Below are positions 1 through 9,672 of a stretch of DNA of 64,000 nucleotides, in pieces. Made by a program: the position numbers and the translations under genes. The first letter of the stretch is position 1, and every line of letters begins with the position of its first letter. Below the pieces are notes generated by a model. The model saw nothing but the letters and a program-made list of their open reading frames with translations, did not search any database and was not told the origin of the DNA. The stretch lies in assembly GCA_017549105.1 (NCBI GenBank), contig JAFYVN010000012.1:1-64000 (forward strand). The letters are read 5' to 3'. This DNA is from Clostridia bacterium. Its GTDB lineage: Bacteria > Bacillota > Clostridia > Oscillospirales > Acutalibacteraceae.

Positions 1-1938
1 ACAATCAGCGGCACAATCGCTGGTGACGGCTCACTCGTTCTTGAAGTTTACTACGACAGAAACAAGATCTCTGTTGACGTAAACGGTGAAAAGGATGAAT
101 ACTTCTACGATGATAAGATTGAAGAACCCACACCCGCTCCCGTAGATCCCAACGGCGGTACATTCGAAGGTTGGGAAGATGAAGACGGCGATTCCGTTGA
201 CTTCCCCTACAATGTTCCCGACGAAGACGATAAGGAAATCATCATCACTCCTGTTTACCACTACACAGTAGTTTACCAGGCAGACGGTGCTGAAGTTCTT
301 ACCGTTAAGGACAGAGCAGGCACAGCTCTTGCAGCTCCCGAAGCACCCGCTAAGGAAGGCTACAGATTCATCAAGTGGGTAGACGCAGACGGCAAGACTC
401 CTGCTGATTACGGCACAATGCCTGAAGCTAACATCGAATTCAATGCAATTTACGAGACAGGTTCATACCAGGTTTACTATTGGATCAACGGTTCAGTTGT
501 TGCTAATAAGTCAGCTGAATACGGCGAAACAATCGTAACAGGTGTTGATGCTGAAACTAAGAAGGTTAACCTTGTTAACTACAGCACTCCCGAAGGTTAT
601 GAATTTGACGGTTGGTACACAGATGCAGAATGCACAGCTAAGCTTGCAGACGGCGCAACAGTCGGTGCATCGGTTGTTAACCTCTATGCTAAGGAAACAG
701 CAGGAACTTACGATGCTATCTTCTATGTAGACGGCGAAGTTTATGCAACAGTTCCCACTGTATTCGAAACAGCAATCGTTCTTCCCGAAGCTCCCACCAA
801 GGAAGGCTGGACCTTCACCGGTTGGTCACCCGATGCAGTCATCATGGATGCTGAAGGTATGACATTCGAAGCAACATGGGTTGAAACAGAAGGTGCTTAC
901 ACTGTAACTTACTACGTAGACGGCGATGTTTACGAAGAATATGCACTTGCACTCGGCGATGAACTTGATGTTCCCGCAGATCCCTTCAAGAAGGGTTACG
1001 AGTTCATGGGTTGGGCAACAAAGGCAGATGCTGTAACAGCTGATGTAGTTGAACTTCCCGCAACAATGCCCGCTGAAGACCTCGTTTACTACGCAGTATT
1101 CGAACTCAGAAGCGCAACTGTTGAATTCTATGTCAACAAGGCTCTTGATTCATCACCCTATAAGTCAGACGAAACAGAACTTTATGTAAAATCTGATGTT
1201 ATGGTTGGCGACATCATCGAAATGCCCGCAGATCCCACCAACATCGATGCTAAGTATTACACCTTCATCGGTTGGACAGATGTTGAGGGCAGCGACGAAG
1301 CTAAGTACACAGCAGAGTCATCAATCGAAATGATTGCAGAGGGTATCACACTCTACGCAGTTTACGAGAGAGTAGGCGTTAAGCTTGTTCCTCAGGCTGG
1401 ATCAACAGCTGTTATCGAAAGAACACTTAACGAAAGAGCATCAAACGTTGTTATCGAAAGCTACAATGACAATTCAGTAACAACTGATATCTACACTCCC
1501 GACACAGAAGCTTGCTTCGAGCAGTACTACATCTACGGTCTCAAGTTCGGTCTTCGTGACACAGCACTTGTAGCTGATTATGTTGATGTACAGGGCGACG
1601 GTGAAATCGTAGTAACCGCTGTTCAGAGAGGCAGACTCGGTACCGGTACTCTTGTTGAAGTATTCGATAATGTAACCGGTGAAAGAGTTGAATACTTCTA
1701 CGTTGTAGTCTTCGGTGACCTCGACGGTAACGCAAGACTTACAACCGGTGACAGCACTGAACTTGATACCGAAACAGTTTCACCTTCATGGTCATCCTCA
1801 AGAACAAAGATCAACTATATGGTTAAGGCTGCAAACCTTGACGGTAACAGAAGAATTACCGTAGGTGATGCTACAATCCTTACCAATGCAGTTCTTGCTA
1901 AGGTAACAATTGACCAGACAACAGGTTTGGCTGAGTAA
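1..1938 (+). CDS. Giant secreted InlB-repeat protein, C-terminal part (5' end outside window)
   Basis: The reading frame is open from base 1 to the TAA at 1936-1938, giving 645 residues of a longer protein. About five or six units of the InlB B-repeat/Listeria-Bacteroides (Flg_new) beta-grasp family are visible, each with a signature like GYEFDGW, GWTFTGW or GYEFMGW followed by a spacer and a Y-x-A-x-[FW] strand. A conserved module then leads into two dockerin-like calcium loops (D-L-D-G-N...T-T-G-D and N-L-D-G-N...T-V-G-D) and the protein ends shortly after. There is no LPXTG or C-terminal membrane segment, so attachment by dockerin-cohesin binding is an inference. It is paralogous to the next two genes. 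Lysine is nearly always AAG and proline mostly CCC, the bias shared with dnaK, which suggests high expression. Ligand and function are unknown; adhesion or a matrix role is a guess. Confidence 0.85.
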   Translation, partial: TISGTIAGDGSLVLEVYYDRNKISVDVNGEKDEYFYDDKIEEPTPAPVDPNGGTFEGWEDEDGDSVDFPYNVPDEDDKEIIITPVYHYTVVYQADGAEVLTVKDRAGTALAAPEAPAKEGYRFIKWVDADGKTPADYGTMPEANIEFNAIYETGSYQVYYWINGSVVANKSAEYGETIVTGVDAETKKVNLVNYSTPEGYEFDGWYTDAECTAKLADGATVGASVVNLYAKETAGTYDAIFYVDGEVYATVPTVFETAIVLPEAPTKEGWTFTGWSPDAVIMDAEGMTFEATWVETEGAYTVTYYVDGDVYEEYALALGDELDVPADPFKKGYEFMGWATKADAVTADVVELPATMPAEDLVYYAVFELRSATVEFYVNKALDSSPYKSDETELYVKSDVMVGDIIEMPADPTNIDAKYYTFIGWTDVEGSDEAKYTAESSIEMIAEGITLYAVYERVGVKLVPQAGSTAVIERTLNERASNVVIESYNDNSVTTDIYTPDTEACFEQYYIYGLKFGLRDTALVADYVDVQGDGEIVVTAVQRGRLGTGTLVEVFDNVTGERVEYFYVVVFGDLDGNARLTTGDSTELDTETVSPSWSSSRTKINYMVKAANLDGNRRITVGDATILTNAVLAKVTIDQTTGLAE

Positions 1939-1971
1939 TCGAGGAAACAAAGCAATAACTTTATAAACTTA

Positions 1972-2001
1972 CCCACACGGGAGCCCCGGCTCCTGTGTGG
2001 G
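1972..2001. other. Strong intergenic hairpin without U-tract
   Basis: A 13-bp stem with one G-U pair and a 4-nt loop lies 33 bases after the stop of the first giant gene. It is followed by GAATAG rather than a T-run, so it is not a standard intrinsic terminator. A role in 3'-end stability or as an RNA processing site between co-transcribed giant genes is inferred. Confidence 0.7.
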
Positions 2002-2265
2002 AATAGTGCAATTTAAAAGAATGTTTTTCTAAGGAGCGGGGAACGGTGCGTGCACCGGAAAACAAATCCTCATTTTTGCAATAAAATGTTGGAGGAAGTA
2101 AAGAAAAAATGTTTGCTTTACTTTACCCGATGCAGGCGCCGTTCCCTGCAAAGAAAAAATATTCGTTTTATCCGAAAAGCCTATTTGATTAAGGCTATGG
2201 AAGCAGATGTGAAAAGCATTTGCTTTGTGCAAATAGATATTCCTTAAATTAAGGGAGGAAAATGC
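2002..2265 (+). promoter_or_regulatory. Gene-free structured leader before the second giant gene
   Basis: This spacer holds no credible gene. It contains several inverted repeats: a perfect 8-bp stem (2096-2103 with 2116-2123), a long-range pairing of 2040-2049 with 2136-2145 (one G-U pair), and a local hairpin (2131-2136 with 2145-2150) that uses part of the same bases, so the last two exclude each other. It ends with a good ribosome-binding site (GGGAGG, 2251-2256 region). I do not recognise a known riboswitch class. A structured 5' leader is plausible; no clear sigma-A promoter was found. Confidence 0.4.
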
Positions 2266-5200
2266 ATGAAATTAGTTAAAAGATCCGTTGCAGTTTTCCT
2301 TGCAGTTCTCGTAGCGTTCAGTTCCTTTGCTATGCTTGCAAATGCACAGGCAATCTATAACTGGGAACTCGACACAAAGTTCTACAGAATGCAGAGAAAC
2401 GATGACGGATACATCGTTGACAAAGACGGTAATGTTATCGCCGATGAAAACGATGTTCTCACAGCAGGCGCAGAGCCCGTCTGGATTGAAGCAGACGGCA
2501 GAGCCAAAAAAGGAGAAGCAGTTAAGGCAAGAGTATATATGACAACTGACTTTGCTCTTGCAACATCATCTTTCTTCTTTTTCTATCCGACATCATTCTT
2601 AACACACAATGTGGATTCGTATGAGCTTTCAGGTGGCGCATATGTTATCCCTACCAACAAGGATACAACCAATAAGGTTGGAGCAAATAACTTTGGTGGT
2701 GTATTTGATACCGGAACAGAAGTAGAAGGTATGTTTGATGAAATGGTCTGGGAAGGATATCTCGATGAATCGGATATCGAAGGCAAAGGTTGGGTAATGG
2801 TTGCTCTTAGTAAGGCAAACAGCGCAATCACTCTTGATGGTAATGATTGGCTCTTCGAGTTTAACTTTACTGTTAACAAGGATGCTTCCGATGCTGGTCA
2901 GTTCTATCTTTCAACAGAATGTATTGCCGACTACGACAACTGGATGGCAGCAACCGTTATTGCAGCTTGTCCTTCAGGTGATGGCGGTGACTACGGTGAC
3001 TATGAAGCTTCCTGTGACGTTGACACCGGTACATTCGGTTACACACTCAACGACACTGATGCAGACTCATCACTCACAACAACAACTGCAACTCTGACAT
3101 TTGATGCTAACGGCGGTACATTCGCTGACGGCAAGTCAGAAAAGTCAGAAACAGCTGACATTCAGCCCACAAAGGCTGCAACTCTTCCCGAGGATCCCTC
3201 GATTCCCGGCGGTGAATTCCTTGGCTGGGTTAAGGCTGATGTTGAAAATCCCACAGAGGATGATGTACTTGACGCAGCAAGCATCAAGTACGGCTACTAT
3301 GACGTTACTTACAAGGCTCTTTACAGACTTGAAAACAGCGCAAAGATTATCATCAACTACACCGACGCTGTAACAGGCGAGGCAAAGACAGTTGAAAAGA
3401 TTGTAGCTTCAAAGACAGACTACACAGTCAAGCTTGTTGAAGCTCTTCCCGAAACTCTCGAAGAAAAAACAACTTATGTAACATATGCAGAACTCAATGC
3501 AATTGAGCATTATGCATTTGATGCAGCAAACGCTTCAAATGAATTTGAAGTTGTTGTTGCTGAAGACGGCAGCTCAGTAATGAATGTTTACTATGCTCCC
3601 GTTAACTACACTGCAACCTTCGATCCCGCTAACGGCGAGGCTGCAACAACAGAAACAAAGGCTTACTGGACAGAAATTACTGCTCCCGCAGCTCCTACTA
3701 AGAGCGGTATGAAGTTCACAAACTGGCTCGGCAACGACGGTTCAACTCTCGCAGCAGGTGCTAAGTTCAACCTTGCAGGTGACGTAACTTACACAGCTCA
3801 GTACGAATCAGCTGTAACAACAGTTGCGATCAAGGCAAAGTATGTTGACCCGTTCAAGCCTTCAAGCACAGCTACACAGATTATTGACGTTGCTACAGTT
3901 GACACAATCGTAGGCTACACAGTAGCTATTTCGGAAACTGAAGAGGGCACAGATGACGCTAATAAGGTAACTTATTATCCCGTCTCCAAGCTTCCTGCAA
4001 TCAGACACTTCGAATACGATGCTGAAAACACAACAACAGTAACAGCAGCTGAAGACGGCTCAACCGTTCTCTATGTTGCATACAAGACTGTTAACTACAC
4101 AGTTGAATTCGTAGGTGCAGAAACATTCACTCAGCCTTACGGCTCACAGTTCACTGTTCCCGCAGTTCCCGAAGTAGCAGGCAAGATTGGTACAGGTTGG
4201 GAAACTGAAGATGGTAATATCTTCCAGACTGCCGGTACCGTACTTGGCATCAACGGTGACTATAAATTCGTACCTATTTACGAAGACATTATTTACAACA
4301 CAACTCTCAGCTTCGCTGGCGAAGAGGGTGTTGACTATCCCGAAGATGCAGTTGTTCCCACAGTTGAAAGCGGTAAGATGGGCGATGAAATCGTTCTCGC
4401 TGATCCCGCTCCCGTAACCGGTTGGACATTCGACGGTTGGACTGTTGATGGCGCTGTTGAAGAAAACGGCAAGTACTACTACGGTACTTCAGATGTAACT
4501 GCTGTCGGTTCATGGATACATGACGAATACACAATTACATTCTGGCTTGATGCATCCAAGACAATCTACTACGACTCATATACATATTATTATGGTGACG
4601 TAGTTGAATTCCCCGATGCTCCTCCCGCAGACCTTATGCCTGCAGGTAAGGCATTCGTTGAATGGGACAGCGACATTATCACAATGCCCGCTGAAAACGT
4701 TGATGTTATCGCAGCAAGCGAAAATATCATCTACACAGTAACAATCACAACCACTCCCGATGAAGATCCCATCACCTTCGATGCAGAGTACGGCGATATT
4801 ATTACAGCTGATGATCTTGCTGAATTCGAAGAATACGAAGGCTATACCTTCAACGGTTGGACAATCAACGGCAAACCCGCTGTTCTTCCCTACACAGTTG
4901 TAGGTAAGACAGGTATCAAGGGTGACTTCACAATCAACACTTGGGACCTTTATTTCTGGGCTAACGCAGACGACGCTGAGCCTATCTTAAAGGTTGAAGA
5001 TGTTGAATATGGCGCAGCTATCCATACTTATACTCCCGTAGCTCCCGTTAAGGAAGGACATAAGTTCCGCTTCTGGGATATGGAACCCATCACAATGGAA
5101 GACTACGATATGCACTTCACAGCTGTCTGGAAGACTGAAGAGTATACAGTAGTATGGGATAACGAAGGCACAATCGTTGAGCAGCAGCAGGCTGTTAAGT

Positions 5201-8200
5201 ACGGCAGCTCTCTCGAAATTCCCGAAGTTTCCAAGACAGGCTACACATTCAAGGGTTGGGCAGGTCTCGCAGCAGATGCAACAACAATGCCTGATGCCGG
5301 CGATGATGGCGCAACAGTAACCTATACAGCAGTATGGGAAGCAAACACCTATGATGCAGTCTTCTATCTTGATGAAGAAAAGACAGAAGTTTACGCAACA
5401 GTTCCCACTGCATTTGATGCAGACATCGTTGCTCCCACAGCTCCCGCTAAGGACGGCTACGACTTCGTAGACTGGACTCCTGCAGTAGGCAAGATGGACG
5501 ACGTTAACGGCAAGGAATTCGTTGCAGTATGGACTGCTAAGGGCGATACTCCCTACACAGTAAATGTTTATACAATGGGTACAGACGGTGAATATGTTCT
5601 TGAAGCTAAACCCTTCACAGCAGCAACCGATTCAATCGCTACCTATACTCCCGAAATTGCAGAAGGCTTTGAGCTTGGTGCAAACAGTGTAACATCGGGA
5701 ACAGTTACCGCAGACGGCAAACTTGTTCTTGAAGTTTACATCAACAGAAAGACATTCACACTCACAACAGTTGTTGACGGTGTGACAGCAACAAAGGATT
5801 ACCTCTACGGTGCAGCAGTTGCAGTTGAAACTCCCTCCAAGACAGGTCACTCCTTCGCTTGGGATGCAGCAGTTCCCTCAACAATGCCCGCAAACGATGT
5901 AACTCTTAACGGTACATTCACAGCTCTCCAGTATGACCTTATTTATATGGTTGACGGTAAGCAGCACAGTGCTGAAAAGGTTACATTCGGCGAAACCGTA
6001 ACAGTTATTGATCCTCTTACCAAGGAAGGCTACACCTTCTCAGGTTGGGATAAGACAGGTACATTTGAAATGCCTGCTGAAACAGTAACAATCAGCGGTA
6101 CATTCGCAATCAACAGCTATAAGGTTATCTATAAGGTAGACGGCAATGTTGTTTACGAAGCAGAAGCTGAATACAACTCAAAGGTTGACCTTTATGACTA
6201 CACACCTGCAGAAGGTTATAACTTCAGCGGTTGGAATAAGGAAGACGGCTTCACAATGCTCGCAGAAGATGTAACCGTTAACGGTACAACTTCAAAGATC
6301 ACAGTAACAGTTACCTATAAGTTCATAGGCGATGTTCCTGCTGACTATCCCGAACCCGCACCCGTAACCGCAACATATGGCGAAAGCGTCCGTAAGTATA
6401 ATATTTACGAGGGTAACGAACTTGTTACCGGATATGTTTCATCTCTTTTCTCAATCGACGGTGCGGTTGAAGACAGAACAGCCGAATATCCGTATGTTGT
6501 AGGAACTGAAGATATTACCATTACCTACACATGGAGCAGAGTTCGTGCATATATAACAACAACTTACACAGGAGATGTTCCTGCAGGTTATGAAACAACA
6601 GAAGATTGGTCCAAGCGTTATAACGACACCTTCACTCTCACAACTCCCGCTGAAGAAGGTTACACCTTCAAGGGCTGGACTGTTGAAGGTGCAGCAGAAT
6701 ACGATGCAGCAACAGGTAACGTAAAAGTTGGTGTTGATGATATCACAATCACAGGTGCTTGGGAAATCAACAAGCACGACGTTATCTATTATGTAGACGG
6801 CGTTGAATATGCAAGAGTTGAAGATGTTGCTTACGGCACACCCGTAACAGTTCTCGATGATCTCGTTGAAGCAGGTAAGGACTTCAGCGGTTGGGATAAG
6901 ACAGACTTCACAATGCCCGACGAAGACGTTATCATCAACGGTTCATGGACAATCAACAACTTCACAGTAACATTCTACACCGATAAGGATAAGACAGCTA
7001 CTCACTTCACCTACACTGGTGCTTACGGTGCAGAATACAACATTCCTCTCGATCCCGAGATGGAAGGTCACAAGTTCCTTGGCTGGGCAAACGTTGCTGA
7101 CGATGCCGATGCAGGTCTTCCCGCAGCAGGCACAATCGCAAACGTTCCTCTCGGCGGTGTAGAATACTACGCAACCTGGGAAACTCTCAGCTATAAGCTT
7201 GTTTACGCAGCAGGCACAGATGCTCAGTTCACAGATGGCGCAACTCAGAAGACATATGATGTTGCATACGGCACAGCTCAGGCTGAATGGCCCGTTCCCA
7301 CAGAAGAACTTTCAAGACCCGGCTACACATTCGGCGGTTGGGATATGAGCAAGGCTCCTGCAACAATGGGCACAGCTCCCGTAAGAATCAACGCAATCTG
7401 GAACGCAGTTCCTTACACCGTAACATGGATTAACGGCGATCAGAAGGTTGTTGTTGACTACATCTACGGCGAAGAAATTCTCGCTCCCGAAGAACCCGTT
7501 AAGGAAGGTTGGACCTTCATGGGCTGGCTTGAAGCTGACGGCGAAACAATCTTCTCAGAAGGCGATGTAATGGGCGAAAACAGCCTCGTTTACACAGCTC
7601 AGTGGGAAGGCAACGAAGGTATCGCTTACACAGTTTATAAGTATTTCGAGAAGCTTGATAAGTCCGGTTGGGAAGATGCAAAGACAGAAACTCTTACCGG
7701 TACAGCAGGTGAAGATGCAGAAGTAGACGCAACTGCAGCAGCAGTTAAGGGCTTCACAATCGACACCGATATCAGCGTTCTTAAGAAGGAAATCGCAGGC
7801 GACGGTTCAACCGTACTTGAGATTTACTATCGCAGAGATACCGTTAACGTAACAGTTAAGGATCCCTCAGGCGAAACTTATATTGATGATGAATTCACCT
7901 TCGGTGAAGAAATCACTCTTGAAGATCCTGAGAAGGAAGGCTTCACATTCGTTGAGTGGCAGGATTCAGAAGGCAACACAGTTACCTTCCCGATGACTGC
8001 TCCCGCAGACGATATCGTAATCAAGCCCGTATGGACTGCAAACAAGTATACAATCACATTCGTTGACGATAACGGCGACGTTATCGAAGCAGCTAAGGAA
8101 GTTGAATTCGGCAGCGCAATCGTTGCTCCCGCTGATCCCGAAAAGGACGGCTACAACTTCGCATACTGGATTGATAAGGACACAGGCGCAGTAATGCCCG

Positions 8201-9534
8201 CAACAATGCCCGCTAAGAATGCAACTTATGTTGCTTACTACACAGCAGGCGATGACACCACTTACTACATTGAAGTTTACACAATGGACGTAGACGGTGA
8301 ATACACAATGACAGCTCAGACTGTCGCAACAGGTACAACAGGCGAGCGCATCGCAGTTACTCCCGGTGAACTCAACGGCTATACATACGATGCTTCACTC
8401 AGCGTACTTACAGGCGTTATCACAGCAGACGGTAAAGCAGCTCTTAAGGTCTACTACGCACGCGATCTTTACACTGTAACCTTCAATTCAGGCGACGGCG
8501 TATTTGAAGACGATGCAACAGTTGTAGGTCCCACAAACGTATTCTTCGGTGCTGCAATTCCCGTTCCTGCAGAACCCACAAGAGAAGGTTATGAATTCGC
8601 AGGCTGGGATGCAGAAGTTCCTGCAGGTATGCCTGCAGAAAATCTTACCTTCAATGCAACATGGACTGAAGCAGAATACACCATCACTTATATCGAAAAC
8701 GACAAGAAAGAAGTTAAGACATATAAGTTCGGTGAGACTGTTGAAGAACGTAAGGATCCCGAAGTTGCCGGTATGACCTTCGTAGGTTGGGATACAGAAA
8801 TCCCCGCAACAATGCCCGCTAAGGATCTTATCATCATTGCAAAATTCGAAATCTCGGTTTACGAGGTTAAGTACATTGCAGACGGTGTTGTATTCCAGCA
8901 GTATGCAGTAGCTCACGGTGACGAAATTCCCGTTCCCACAGAGGAACCCACCAAGGAATTCTACAAGTTCATCGGTTGGAGCGAAATTCCCGAAACAATG
9001 CCCGCTCAGGATATTGAAATCAACGCAATCTTCGAAAGAGTTCCTGTTAAACTCATTCCTATGGCAGGTTCAACAACCGTCATTGACGAAGATGCAAAGG
9101 CAATTTACGGTCTCCAGCTTTATGCAACAGAAGAAATCCTCCGCGAAAGCTATCTTGATGTTGAAGGCGACGGTTACTTCACAGTAGCTCCTTCCAAGAA
9201 GACAATGTGCGGTACAGGTACTGTTATTCAGCTTTATGATAACGTAACAGGTCTTCCCGTTGAGGGCGAAACCTACACAATCGTTATCTTCGGTGACCTT
9301 AACGGTGACTCCAACATCACCAACTCCGACTACACAATAGCTCAGGCGGAAGTTGACTGGTTCACAACTTGGTCAGAACCCTCAAGCAGTGAATACAATG
9401 TCTACAAGACAATGGCTGCTGACTTCGATAAGGATGGTATGATCGGACGTAACGAAGCAGAAAGCATTAACAGAGAAGTTCTCGGTGCAGTAAGCATCGA
9501 CCAGACATCAGGTAATGTAATTGCTGTTGTTTAA
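2266..9534 (+). CDS. Giant secreted InlB-repeat protein with dockerin-like C-terminus
   Basis: A 2422-residue protein. Residues 1-28 are a clear Sec signal peptide (basic MKLVKR, hydrophobic core, ANA-QA cleavage site). Residues about 30-250 form a beta-rich module with a KKGEAVKARVYMTTDF-type strand that recalls cohesin-like folds (weak inference). From about 270 to 2250 there are roughly 22 InlB B-repeat/Flg_new units by eye, with G-[YWH]-x-F-x-G-W signatures, interspersed with longer MucBP-like units (EVYTMDVDGEY type). Residues 2261-2340 are a module shared with both neighbours, and about 2341-2422 contain two dockerin-like loops (D-L-N-G-D and D-F-D-K-D). Start chosen by the GGGAGG ribosome-binding site and the signal peptide. 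No sortase motif is present. Probably a cell-surface or matrix protein; the partner is unknown. Confidence 0.88.
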   Translation: MKLVKRSVAVFLAVLVAFSSFAMLANAQAIYNWELDTKFYRMQRNDDGYIVDKDGNVIADENDVLTAGAEPVWIEADGRAKKGEAVKARVYMTTDFALATSSFFFFYPTSFLTHNVDSYELSGGAYVIPTNKDTTNKVGANNFGGVFDTGTEVEGMFDEMVWEGYLDESDIEGKGWVMVALSKANSAITLDGNDWLFEFNFTVNKDASDAGQFYLSTECIADYDNWMAATVIAACPSGDGGDYGDYEASCDVDTGTFGYTLNDTDADSSLTTTTATLTFDANGGTFADGKSEKSETADIQPTKAATLPEDPSIPGGEFLGWVKADVENPTEDDVLDAASIKYGYYDVTYKALYRLENSAKIIINYTDAVTGEAKTVEKIVASKTDYTVKLVEALPETLEEKTTYVTYAELNAIEHYAFDAANASNEFEVVVAEDGSSVMNVYYAPVNYTATFDPANGEAATTETKAYWTEITAPAAPTKSGMKFTNWLGNDGSTLAAGAKFNLAGDVTYTAQYESAVTTVAIKAKYVDPFKPSSTATQIIDVATVDTIVGYTVAISETEEGTDDANKVTYYPVSKLPAIRHFEYDAENTTTVTAAEDGSTVLYVAYKTVNYTVEFVGAETFTQPYGSQFTVPAVPEVAGKIGTGWETEDGNIFQTAGTVLGINGDYKFVPIYEDIIYNTTLSFAGEEGVDYPEDAVVPTVESGKMGDEIVLADPAPVTGWTFDGWTVDGAVEENGKYYYGTSDVTAVGSWIHDEYTITFWLDASKTIYYDSYTYYYGDVVEFPDAPPADLMPAGKAFVEWDSDIITMPAENVDVIAASENIIYTVTITTTPDEDPITFDAEYGDIITADDLAEFEEYEGYTFNGWTINGKPAVLPYTVVGKTGIKGDFTINTWDLYFWANADDAEPILKVEDVEYGAAIHTYTPVAPVKEGHKFRFWDMEPITMEDYDMHFTAVWKTEEYTVVWDNEGTIVEQQQAVKYGSSLEIPEVSKTGYTFKGWAGLAADATTMPDAGDDGATVTYTAVWEANTYDAVFYLDEEKTEVYATVPTAFDADIVAPTAPAKDGYDFVDWTPAVGKMDDVNGKEFVAVWTAKGDTPYTVNVYTMGTDGEYVLEAKPFTAATDSIATYTPEIAEGFELGANSVTSGTVTADGKLVLEVYINRKTFTLTTVVDGVTATKDYLYGAAVAVETPSKTGHSFAWDAAVPSTMPANDVTLNGTFTALQYDLIYMVDGKQHSAEKVTFGETVTVIDPLTKEGYTFSGWDKTGTFEMPAETVTISGTFAINSYKVIYKVDGNVVYEAEAEYNSKVDLYDYTPAEGYNFSGWNKEDGFTMLAEDVTVNGTTSKITVTVTYKFIGDVPADYPEPAPVTATYGESVRKYNIYEGNELVTGYVSSLFSIDGAVEDRTAEYPYVVGTEDITITYTWSRVRAYITTTYTGDVPAGYETTEDWSKRYNDTFTLTTPAEEGYTFKGWTVEGAAEYDAATGNVKVGVDDITITGAWEINKHDVIYYVDGVEYARVEDVAYGTPVTVLDDLVEAGKDFSGWDKTDFTMPDEDVIINGSWTINNFTVTFYTDKDKTATHFTYTGAYGAEYNIPLDPEMEGHKFLGWANVADDADAGLPAAGTIANVPLGGVEYYATWETLSYKLVYAAGTDAQFTDGATQKTYDVAYGTAQAEWPVPTEELSRPGYTFGGWDMSKAPATMGTAPVRINAIWNAVPYTVTWINGDQKVVVDYIYGEEILAPEEPVKEGWTFMGWLEADGETIFSEGDVMGENSLVYTAQWEGNEGIAYTVYKYFEKLDKSGWEDAKTETLTGTAGEDAEVDATAAAVKGFTIDTDISVLKKEIAGDGSTVLEIYYRRDTVNVTVKDPSGETYIDDEFTFGEEITLEDPEKEGFTFVEWQDSEGNTVTFPMTAPADDIVIKPVWTANKYTITFVDDNGDVIEAAKEVEFGSAIVAPADPEKDGYNFAYWIDKDTGAVMPATMPAKNATYVAYYTAGDDTTYYIEVYTMDVDGEYTMTAQTVATGTTGERIAVTPGELNGYTYDASLSVLTGVITADGKAALKVYYARDLYTVTFNSGDGVFEDDATVVGPTNVFFGAAIPVPAEPTREGYEFAGWDAEVPAGMPAENLTFNATWTEAEYTITYIENDKKEVKTYKFGETVEERKDPEVAGMTFVGWDTEIPATMPAKDLIIIAKFEISVYEVKYIADGVVFQQYAVAHGDEIPVPTEEPTKEFYKFIGWSEIPETMPAQDIEINAIFERVPVKLIPMAGSTTVIDEDAKAIYGLQLYATEEILRESYLDVEGDGYFTVAPSKKTMCGTGTVIQLYDNVTGLPVEGETYTIVIFGDLNGDSNITNSDYTIAQAEVDWFTTWSEPSSSEYNVYKTMAADFDKDGMIGRNEAESINREVLGAVSIDQTSGNVIAVV

Positions 9535-9558
9535 GTAATGCATCATCTAACCTTGAAA

Positions 9559-9586
9559 TTACCTGCGGGGGAGACCCCGCAGGTAA
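9559..9586. other. Perfect 12-bp hairpin after the second giant gene
   Basis: TTACCTGCGGGG pairs perfectly with CCCCGCAGGTAA around a GAGA tetraloop, 25 bases after the stop codon. No T-run follows (CGGAAAG). It occupies the same place as the hairpin at 1972-2001, suggesting a conserved non-terminating 3' element between members of the cluster. Confidence 0.75.
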
Positions 9587-9608
9587 CGGAAAGATAAATC
9601 CCGTTTAA

Positions 9609-9651
9609 GAGCGGAGGGTGCAATCCGCTCAGAAGTCTGTCACCGACAGAC
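9609..9651 (+). promoter_or_regulatory. Two further perfect hairpins in the leader of the third giant gene
   Basis: GAGCGGA (9609-9615) pairs with TCCGCTC (9624-9630), and GTCTGTC (9635-9641) pairs with GACAGAC (9645-9651). They lie just upstream of the ribosome-binding site AAGGAGG (about 9659-9665). Together with 9559-9586 they make three consecutive stem-loops in a 138-base spacer. Confidence 0.55.
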
Positions 9652-9672
9652 AAACATTAAGGAGGATATCTC

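Noticed and set aside
2050..2247. 65-codon open frame from a GTG in the leader of the second giant gene
   Set aside because: No Shine-Dalgarno at a proper distance, odd composition (Cys/Arg-rich), and it overlaps several RNA inverted repeats; the leader is better read as non-coding.
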